Shown here in pieces: positions 1 to 3,726 of a stretch of DNA of 5,483 bases; position 1 is the first letter of the stretch; each line of letters opens with the position of its first letter. The position numbers were made by a program, and so were the translations under genes. The stretch comes from Galbitalea sp036271795 (GTDB taxonomy: Bacteria; Actinomycetota; Actinomycetes; Actinomycetales; Microbacteriaceae): assembly GCA_036271795.1 (NCBI GenBank), contig DATAZY010000025.1:1-5483 (forward strand). Reading direction: 5' to 3'. Under the pieces are notes generated by a model. That model saw only the letters and a program-made list of their open reading frames with translations. It ran no database searches and was not told where the DNA came from.

Positions 1-201
1 GGCACCTACGTCTGCAACTCGCTCATGTACGGGACGATGCGCGCGGTCGAAGGGACGGATGTGATGGCCGGATTCATCCACGTGCCGTGCTCCCCCGAGC
101 TGGCGGCGGGCACCGTCAATCCGTCGCTCGAGATCGACGACATTGCGCGCGGGCTGACGATTGCGATCGAGGTTTCGCTCGAGGAACTGGCCCGTAGGTA
201 A
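1..201 (+). CDS. pcp: Pyroglutamyl-peptidase I (pyrrolidone-carboxylate peptidase), C-terminal part
   Basis: This is the last 66 codons of a gene whose start lies before the window. The family is a cytosolic cysteine peptidase (C15) that removes N-terminal pyroglutamate from peptides. The fragment opens with GTYVCN, the block holding the catalytic cysteine (residue 5 here). FIHVP, with the catalytic histidine (residue 27), follows 22 residues later, close to the known Cys144-His168 spacing in Bacillus enzymes. The catalytic glutamate would be upstream, outside the window. The tail (EIDDIARGLTIAIE) matches the C-terminal helix usual in the family. Full-length enzymes are about 200-220 residues, so roughly two thirds is missing. 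The family assignment is firm from the two active-site blocks; activity cannot be judged from a fragment. A 90-base gap separates it from the next gene, so co-transcription is uncertain. Confidence 0.9.
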   Translation, partial: GTYVCNSLMYGTMRAVEGTDVMAGFIHVPCSPELAAGTVNPSLEIDDIARGLTIAIEVSLEELARR

Positions 202-279
202 CGCGGCATCCCCCCGTAAGTTCCGCAAGGGGCTTGATCGTCCCCAGCTTCAGGGGTTGTCTAGGGGAAGGCACACCGT

Positions 280-285
280 AAGGAG
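280..285 (+). promoter_or_regulatory. Ribosome binding site for the 292-432 ORF
   Basis: AAGGAG lies six bases before the ATG at 292. It is a near-ideal Shine-Dalgarno sequence and the main reason for accepting such a short ORF as a gene. Confidence 0.75.
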
Positions 286-291
286 CACACC

Positions 292-432
292 ATGGACCAC
301 GCACGCCACCTTGCCGAAACCGATCAGGCCGAAAGCCCCATCTACTCCCCCGACGAGGCGGACGACATCGGCGAGGACGAACTACTCGTCGACCTCGAGC
401 CCGACGAGTCCGTAACCGAAGAGGACGAGTGA
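292..432 (+). CDS. Small acidic hypothetical protein, first of a coupled pair
   Basis: This 46-residue protein belongs to no family I recognise. It is extremely acidic: the second half is almost entirely Asp and Glu broken by short hydrophobic steps (DELLVDLE), with no lysine, and the C-terminus reads TEEDE. There is no signal peptide, no membrane span and no cysteine, so it should be soluble, cytosolic and probably disordered. The start is supported by an AAGGAG site six bases upstream. The stop codon overlaps the start of the next gene as TGATG, which implies translational coupling. The base composition resembles the neighbouring genes. It could be a small interaction or charge-carrying protein, but nothing in the sequence identifies a function. 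Confidence 0.7.
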   Translation: MDHARHLAETDQAESPIYSPDEADDIGEDELLVDLEPDESVTEEDE

Positions 433-653
433 TGCGGGAGACCGGTGACGACGAGCTCGAGTCCGTCGAAGGCAACGAGATCGAAGCCGTTCGCACGCCC
501 ATGATCGAAACGGATGACGCCAAGCAGCGGCACGCGGACCTCCTGCGCGAGGGCTACCGCGACGCGGGTCCGGCCGAAGGTATCGGCGAAGACGGGATCG
601 ACATCACTGAGAGTGACGGGCCATATCTTGAGGGTGGGGATGACGTTAGTTAG
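432..653 (+). CDS. Small acidic hypothetical protein, second of a coupled pair
   Basis: This 73-residue protein is of unknown function. I chose the ATG at 432, which overlaps the preceding stop (TGATG) and has GAGGA at 421-425 six bases upstream. An in-frame GTG at 429 is directly adjacent and would add one residue. Like its partner it is strongly acidic (DDELES, IGEDGIDITESDGP) with no transmembrane segment. A short central segment, DAKQRHADLLREGYRDAG (about 36-53), looks helical and is the most fold-like part; a Gly/Asp-rich tail follows. Overlapping start and stop, matched composition and a single upstream ribosome site suggest a bicistronic unit with the 292-432 gene. Both may belong to a class of short acidic actinobacterial proteins that lack a solid annotation. 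I infer no function. Confidence 0.75.
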   Translation: MRETGDDELESVEGNEIEAVRTPMIETDDAKQRHADLLREGYRDAGPAEGIGEDGIDITESDGPYLEGGDDVS

Positions 654-912
654 TCCGCCCAAGCGCTAAATGCATCGGCCTGGCCACCCACTGTCCGGAG
701 GGCTACCGGGCCTTCTTCGTCGGGCCACTCCCCTTCGCGTTTCCGACTATCGCAGGGACTCCGAGCAACCTCTCGACTCGTCCGCAGGCTTGCGAGGCCG
801 ATAGGACAACGGGTAGCGAGCGACTCGAGTGCGGTCGTGCACGACGAGCTGGCGCCGACGCTGAATTTGAGCGTGGGAGTTTTCCACAGATATTGTTTTT
901 CGCCTCTAGCGC

Positions 913-928
913 TCGAATATATGTTCGA
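913..928 (+). promoter_or_regulatory. LexA/SOS-box-like palindrome upstream of the DUF222-HNH gene
   Basis: TCGAATATATGTTCGA differs at one base from the ideal actinobacterial LexA operator TCGAACATATGTTCGA (C to T at 918). The outer half sites TCGAA and TTCGA are perfectly inverted. It ends 10 bases before the ATG at 939 and overlaps or abuts the candidate -10 elements, so a bound repressor would block RNA polymerase. Known background: several mycobacterial 13E12-family genes carry SOS boxes and are induced by DNA damage. Binding by LexA is inferred. Confidence 0.75.
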
Positions 929-932
929 TACT
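927..932 (+). promoter_or_regulatory. Candidate -10 element for the HNH gene (leaderless arrangement)
   Basis: GATACT sits six bases before the ATG at 939, which would place transcription initiation at or next to the start codon. No Shine-Dalgarno sequence is seen upstream of this ATG, which fits a leaderless mRNA. TATGTT at 920-925, inside the SOS palindrome, is an alternative -10. A weak -35 (TTGTTT, 893-898) lies 21 bases before 920. Confidence 0.4.
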
Positions 933-938
933 TGATGC

Positions 939-2378
939 ATGTCCGCGACCACCGCTCCAACACTTGACCCGCTTGCCGCGTGGGCCGGAGTGGCCGCTGC
1001 CTTGGAGCAATTACCGACGGATGCGCTGGCATTGCGCGGGCTTGACGAAGAAGCCTTTCTGCGGATCAACGACCTGCAAGCCCAAGCCTCCCGCCGGCTG
1101 GGCGGTGGTGGTGCCCTGATCGCGGGTGAGGTGGCGCATCGGTCCCGTCCGGCGTTGGGGATGAGTGGACTCGCGCAGCGCGCCGGATTCCGCACGCCCG
1201 AACGACTCATCACGCAGACCACTGGCGTGACCAAGCAGCAAGCGCTGACTGCGCTCTCGGCCGGAAAGTTGATGGCCGAGATTGCTGACGATGGCACGGC
1301 CGACGAGATCACCGGCGAGGTACATTCCCCAACCCAGCCGTGGTTGCGCCCGGTTGCCGCAGCGGTGTCCGCAGGTCGGATTTCCGTCTCGGCGGCGCAG
1401 TCGATCGGTTCCGGGCTCGGATCCCCAAACTCAGCGGTCACCGCCGCGCAACTCGAGGTCGCGGCGGGTCGGCTGGTAGCTGAAGCGGTCGACGGGATCG
1501 ATGCCGACCGACTATGGAAGCGGGCCAGAGACGCACGCGACGAGCTGGATGTCGCCGGTGTCAAGGTGCGCGAAGCCGAGCTTCTCGAAATCCGCGGTAT
1601 CACTCACTACCCGCGCCCCAATGGTGGCGGACGAGGCATCTGGACGATGGACCCGGAAACCTACGCCGCATTCAAAGACATCTACGACCGATCGACCTCA
1701 CCCAAACTCGGCGGGGTCCGATTCGTATCGAAAGAGCAATCCGAGCGCGCCGCGACGATCGCGGCCGACGAACGCACGCCCGTTCAGTTGGCATCGGACG
1801 CGATGCTGCAACTTCTGAAGCTCGGCGCCGACACCAATCCCAACTTTCTCCTCGGCTCGGGCGCACCGATCATCCGCATCACGGTCGCCGAGGAGGCGCT
1901 CGAGACCGGAGTCGGCTTCGGCAAGATCGAAGGTCAGGATGAACCCATCTCGATGGACACCGTTCAGCGGTTGTTGTGCAGTGGCGACTCGATTCGAATG
2001 GGATTCGACAGACAAGGCAATGTCCTTGACCTTGAGGCCGAACAGAGACTGTTCTCGAAACGCCAACGCGAAGTACTGGCCGTCAAGTTCGGGCACTGCA
2101 TGGACCCGAACTGCGACCGGCCGCCTTCCTGGACGGAGGCCCACCACATCAAACAATGGGTGCGAGACAAAGGCAAGACCCTGATCGTCAATGGCATCCT
2201 GCTGTGCAAGTGGCATCACCTGAAATACCACAACGAAGGCTATGAAATCGAAATGGATGTCAACGGCGACTACTGGCAGATTCCGCCGACGTCAGTCGAT
2301 CCCGAACAAAAACGGGTCGCCATGCTGTTGAAGAGCACCGCGATCTCCGACCTCTGGCGTCGGAAAGTCGCAGGTTAG
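939..2378 (+). CDS. HNH endonuclease signature protein with DUF222 (13E12 repeat family)
   Basis: This 479-residue protein has the two-part layout of the actinobacterial 13E12 family. A mainly helical DUF222 region spans about residues 20-375, closing with the typical TVQRLLC / LDLEAEQRLFSKRQRE stretch (341-377). A C-terminal HNH nuclease domain spans about 385-440. In the HNH domain, Cys387 and Cys392 (CMDPNC) and Cys423 with His426 are candidate zinc ligands. His402-His403 (EAHHI), Asn418 and His427 form the H-N-H core, so the catalytic residues look intact. There is no signal peptide or membrane span. The family is abundant and often multicopy in actinobacteria. DNA cleavage is presumed from the domain, and the biological role is unknown. 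The ATG at 939 is chosen because it directly follows the SOS-like box and -10 element. A longer loop with Lys replaces the usual glycine-rich stretch before Asn418. The gene converges on the MmcQ-like gene 13 bases downstream. Confidence 0.92.
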   Translation: MSATTAPTLDPLAAWAGVAAALEQLPTDALALRGLDEEAFLRINDLQAQASRRLGGGGALIAGEVAHRSRPALGMSGLAQRAGFRTPERLITQTTGVTKQQALTALSAGKLMAEIADDGTADEITGEVHSPTQPWLRPVAAAVSAGRISVSAAQSIGSGLGSPNSAVTAAQLEVAAGRLVAEAVDGIDADRLWKRARDARDELDVAGVKVREAELLEIRGITHYPRPNGGGRGIWTMDPETYAAFKDIYDRSTSPKLGGVRFVSKEQSERAATIAADERTPVQLASDAMLQLLKLGADTNPNFLLGSGAPIIRITVAEEALETGVGFGKIEGQDEPISMDTVQRLLCSGDSIRMGFDRQGNVLDLEAEQRLFSKRQREVLAVKFGHCMDPNCDRPPSWTEAHHIKQWVRDKGKTLIVNGILLCKWHHLKYHNEGYEIEMDVNGDYWQIPPTSVDPEQKRVAMLLKSTAISDLWRRKVAG

Positions 2379-2391
2379 AACGTCCCGTTGG

Positions 2392-2739
2392 CTACCCGAC
2401 CGGACGTCTCGGACGTCGGGGCCGAACGAGGTCGTGGCTGCCACGGAGCAGGTCTTCGACCAGGTCATCCGGAACACCACCGGACAGATTGATCGTGATC
2501 CAGTGCTTCTTGTTCAGGTGATACCCCGGCGTAATCTGCGGAAACTCCGCGCGAAGAGCGATGCTGTCCTCGGGGTCGACCTTCAGCGCGACGGTGAGCG
2601 AGGCATCCGTCAGCGCCGAAAGAGCGAAGATCTTGCCGTTGCCGCTGGTCTTGAAAACGGAGGTCTCCTCGCCGAACGGGAACGTCTCAGTCGCCTGCTC
2701 CAGCGAAAGGCAAAAGTCCCTGAGCTGAGCCGGAGTCAT
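2392..2739 (-). CDS. MmcQ/YjbR family protein
   Basis: This 115-residue protein is the usual length for the MmcQ/YjbR family, small cytosolic proteins with a CyaY-like fold. They are often called DNA-binding, but their function is not established. Family landmarks run in order: LRDFCLSLEQATETFPFG (6-23, with the PFG turn), KIFAL (36-40), LKVDPED (52-58), PGYHLNKKHWITI (71-83, the most conserved block) and SHDLV (101-105). The tail is rich in Arg and Pro. I start at the ATG at 2739, since family members begin MTPAQLRDFC or similar. The frame is open 22 codons further upstream to 2805, but that extension has no family resemblance. An in-frame GTG at 2748 is another option. No clear ribosome site precedes 2739, and a -10-like TAGTGT seven bases upstream suggests a leaderless message. 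The gene converges on the HNH gene and diverges from the repeat-protein ORF. Confidence 0.88.
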   Translation of the reverse strand: MTPAQLRDFCLSLEQATETFPFGEETSVFKTSGNGKIFALSALTDASLTVALKVDPEDSIALRAEFPQITPGYHLNKKHWITINLSGGVPDDLVEDLLRGSHDLVRPRRPRRPVG

Positions 2740-2746
2740 GACTTCC

Positions 2747-2752
2747 ACACTA
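2747..2752 (-). promoter_or_regulatory. Candidate -10 element for the MmcQ/YjbR gene
   Basis: Read on the minus strand, TAGTGT is followed by seven bases and then the ATG, so transcription would begin at or very near the start codon. The surrounding CGCCGATAG is shared exactly with the region upstream of the acetyltransferase gene. There is no clear -35. Confidence 0.35.
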
Positions 2753-2816
2753 TCGGCGCGCAATCCGGGGCGAAACGCAACCCCTTGTCCGAAATCGACG
2801 CCCAAGCATTAGCTGA

Positions 2817-2842
2817 AGTATCGCCAACCAGTATCGCCAACC
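2817..2842 (+). repeat. 13-base perfect tandem duplication in the leader of the repeat-protein ORF
   Basis: agtatcgccaacc occurs twice head to tail (2817-2829, 2830-2842) with no mismatch, ending two bases before the AGGAGG ribosome site. A perfect copy suggests a recent slippage event. Each copy contains an AGTAT core that could mimic a -10 element. Confidence 0.9.
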
Positions 2843-2844
2843 CC

Positions 2845-2850
2845 AGGAGG
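2845..2850 (+). promoter_or_regulatory. Ribosome binding site for the PEHx-repeat ORF
   Basis: AGGAGG is a full anti-16S match, four bases before the ATG at 2855. It is the strongest Shine-Dalgarno sequence in the window and the main argument that the short ORF is translated. Confidence 0.8.
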
Positions 2851-2854
2851 CACC

Positions 2855-3052
2855 ATGAGTCGTCGCACCGACGAAGAATTCGACGCCATCATCCACGACG
2901 CGGTCGAGGCAGAGCACACGCCGGAGCACATGCCTGAGCACACACCCGAACACACACCCGAACACGCCCCCGAAGCCGAGTCGGATGAGGTGAAGCACCT
3001 GCGCGAAGAGTTAGTGCCCGCGCACGCGGTCCAGCTAGACGATGCCAGCTAG
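2855..3052 (+). CDS. Small hypothetical protein with His-rich PEHx repeat
   Basis: This 65-residue protein is not a family I recognise. It has three parts: an N-terminal predicted helix (DEEFDAIIHDAVEAE, about 6-20), a repeat region (20-39) built of E-H-x-P units with x = Thr, Met or Ala, and a C-terminal charged helix (SDEVKHLREELV, about 43-54). The repeat puts five histidines exactly four residues apart among Glu and Pro, which resembles an extended metal-binding or spacer segment. Metal binding is speculation. There is no signal peptide or membrane span. A perfect AGGAGG four bases before the ATG supports translation. The internal array has a 12-base period, so copy-number change never breaks the frame. 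The current stop is created by a 14-base tandem duplication at 3031-3058; with one copy the protein would end eight residues later, after Asp63 (GGTLGTS replacing AS and so on). It diverges from the MmcQ-like gene. Confidence 0.65.
   Translation: MSRRTDEEFDAIIHDAVEAEHTPEHMPEHTPEHTPEHAPEAESDEVKHLREELVPAHAVQLDDAS
2912..2971 (+). repeat. 12-base in-frame tandem array (5 units) encoding EHxP
   Basis: There are five consecutive 12-base units starting at 2912, 2924, 2936, 2948 and 2960, each close to GAGCACACACCC, with a partial sixth (gaagcc). Differences are mostly in third codon positions or at the Thr/Met/Ala codon, so the peptide repeat is better conserved than the DNA, as expected if it is translated. 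Confidence 0.9.
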
Positions 3053-3058
3053 ACGATG
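3031..3058 (+). repeat. 14-base perfect tandem duplication at the end of the repeat ORF
   Basis: ccagctagacgatg is present twice head to tail (3031-3044, 3045-3058) with no mismatch. Because 14 is not a multiple of three, the second copy is read in a different frame and supplies the TAG at 3050-3052 that ends the ORF. Confidence 0.92.
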
Positions 3059-3081
3059 GCGGGACTCTCGGCACTAGCTGA

Positions 3082-3172
3082 CGCTCGCTGCTGACGTCCC
3101 CTGCCGACGTCCCCTGCTGACGTCCCCTGCCGGCGTCCGCCGCTGCCGTCCGCTGCTGATGTTCGCTGCTGA
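3082..3172 (+). repeat. 13-base degenerate tandem array (7 units)
   Basis: Seven contiguous 13-base units begin at 3082, 3095, 3108, 3121, 3134, 3147 and 3160, with consensus near CGTCCCCTGCTGA. The middle units (3095-3133) are nearly identical, while the edges drift to CGTCCGCTGCTGA and TGTTCGCTGCTGA. Weaker copies may extend it to about 3069-3185. The period is not a multiple of three and no conserved ORF spans it, so this looks like a non-coding minisatellite. Confidence 0.88.
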
Positions 3173-3208
3173 GGTCCGCCAGGAATCGGTCGCCTACGAC
3201 CTCGACCG

Positions 3209-3460
3209 TCAACCATCGTCCCGATGAGGTTCGAGCGGCATCATCTCGTGGTGCCCAGAAGCTCTTCCACCTTGCTCATCGGTAAGCCTTGTTCCCCGGT
3301 AAGCATTGTTCCTCAGTAAGCCTCGTTCCCCAGTACGCCTCGTTCCTCGGTAAGCCTCGTTCCCCGGTAAGCCGTTGCTTCCCGGCGGCAACTGAGTGTG
3401 ATTATCCGCCAGCCAATCCGTGAATTTCTCCGCCCGTCCATCGGTGTCACTCCCTGCCAC
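3209..3460 (-). CDS. Doubtful 83-residue ORF spanning the 17-base array
   Basis: This ORF starts at a GTG at 3460 with GAGGAG (3466-3471 on the minus strand) five bases upstream, a good ribosome site. An alternative GTG lies two codons earlier, at 3466. The first 25 residues (AGSDTDGRAEKFTDWLADN and on) could form an amphipathic helix. The rest is a translation of the 17-base array, giving EAYRGTR-like echoes in three rotating frames. The consensus array unit has no stop in any minus-strand frame, so openness there proves nothing. Third-position GC looks lower than in the neighbouring genes. I recognise no family. It may be a spurious ORF or a decayed gene. Confidence 0.22.
   Translation of the reverse strand: MAGSDTDGRAEKFTDWLADNHTQLPPGSNGLPGNEAYRGTRRTGERGLLRNNAYRGTRLTDEQGGRASGHHEMMPLEPHRDDG
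3279..3373 (+). repeat. 17-base tandem array (5 full units plus a partial sixth)
   Basis: Units start at 3279, 3296, 3313, 3330 and 3347, with a partial copy at 3364-3373. The consensus is (T/C)C(G/A)GTAAGCCTCGTTCC. The first base alternates T, C, T, C, T, C and the third base pairs as G,G,A,A,G,G. This implies that a 34-base double unit was the thing duplicated. There are no spacers between units, so it is not a CRISPR array. Confidence 0.92.
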
Positions 3461-3471
3461 AATCACTCCTC

Positions 3472-3505
3472 ATCTTCGACTAGGCGTGATCTTCGACTAA
3501 GCGTG
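3472..3505 (+). repeat. 17-base tandem duplication, second type
   Basis: atcttcgactaggcgtg (3472-3488) is followed directly by atcttcgactaagcgtg (3489-3505), with a single G/A difference. The sequence is unrelated to the 17-base array at 3279-3373. Confidence 0.88.
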
Positions 3506-3616
3506 GCCCTCAATACGCACCTACAATTCGATCTCGATGTGCTGTGGCGCAGCGTCTCCTTTGACTTTCCAGCGTTGACGATTCCGCCGAAGTAACTGCC
3601 GCTGCAATTCCTCGAT

Positions 3617-3675
3617 GGGGATTCGCTACGCGGGGATTCGCTACGCGAGGTCTCGCACGCGGGGGTCTCGCCACG
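3617..3675 (+). repeat. 15-base tandem array (2 perfect plus 2 degenerate units)
   Basis: ggggattcgctacgc occurs twice exactly (3617-3631, 3632-3646). It is followed by gaggtctcgcacgc (3647-3660, one base shorter) and gggggtctcgccacg (3661-3675). The array ends about 50 bases before the acetyltransferase start. Confidence 0.85.
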
Positions 3676-3714
3676 TGTCGCGTCGCGGCGCTACTCAACC
3701 AACAAGCACGCCGA

Positions 3715-3720
3715 TAGGTT
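3715..3720 (+). promoter_or_regulatory. Candidate -10 element for the Eis-like gene (leaderless arrangement)
   Basis: TAGGTT fits the TANNNT -10 pattern and is followed by six bases and then the ATG at 3727, so initiation would fall on or beside the start codon. The only purine-rich stretch (GGGAG, 3721-3725) is one base from the ATG, too close to act as a normal ribosome site. No good -35 is visible. Confidence 0.4.
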
Positions 3721-3726
3721 GGGAGC

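Larger units (their letters stand above)
654..938 (+). other. Non-coding spacer upstream of the HNH gene
   Basis: This 285-base gap has no ORF with a credible start or family resemblance on either strand. Base composition becomes AT-richer only in the last 80 bases (about 860-938), which contain TTTTCCACA at 880-888, a T-run at 896-900 and the SOS-type palindrome. I see no convincing rho-independent terminator for the acidic-protein pair, and no tRNA or other structured RNA. Confidence 0.6.
3053..3726 (+). other. Repeat-rich region without a convincing gene
   Basis: These 674 bases between the repeat ORF and the acetyltransferase gene hold arrays of 13 bases (3082-3172), 17 bases (3279-3373), 17 bases (3472-3505) and 15 bases (3617-3675). 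Between them is ordinary sequence in which I recognise no protein family on either strand. One minus-strand ORF (3209-3460) has a decent ribosome site and is listed separately at low confidence. No tRNA, rRNA or clear rho-independent terminator is visible. Confidence 0.7.

Noticed and set aside
242..256. Terminator after the pcp fragment
   Set aside because: CCCC-agcttca-GGGG gives only a 4-bp stem with no T-run, too weak to call.
234..262. Sigma-70-type promoter for the acidic pair
   Set aside because: TTGATC and TTGTCT are 17 bases apart, but the -10 lacks the key A at its second position, so I would not annotate it.
650..1603. Long 317-residue minus-strand ORF over the spacer and HNH gene
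   Set aside because: It is a Ser/Ala/Arg-rich low-complexity antisense frame that overlaps the convincing DUF222 coding region.
2403..2417. Bidirectional terminator between the HNH and MmcQ-like genes
   Set aside because: GACGTC-TCG-GACGTC can fold into a 6-bp hairpin, but the loop is only three bases, no T-run follows on either strand, and it lies inside the MmcQ-like coding sequence.
2740..2805. 22-residue N-terminal extension of the MmcQ-like protein
   Set aside because: The extension is open but has no family similarity or ribosome site, and the -10-like element lies within it.
2434..2937. Plus-strand ORF antisense to the MmcQ-like gene
   Set aside because: It has no recognisable domain, and the opposite strand carries conserved MmcQ/YjbR blocks throughout.
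3279..3373. CRISPR array
   Set aside because: The units are contiguous with no unique spacers, are only 17 bases long, and no cas gene is present.
3398..3595. 65-residue plus-strand ORF in the repeat region
   Set aside because: It has no ribosome site, no family resemblance, and crosses the 17-base duplication out of any conserved frame.
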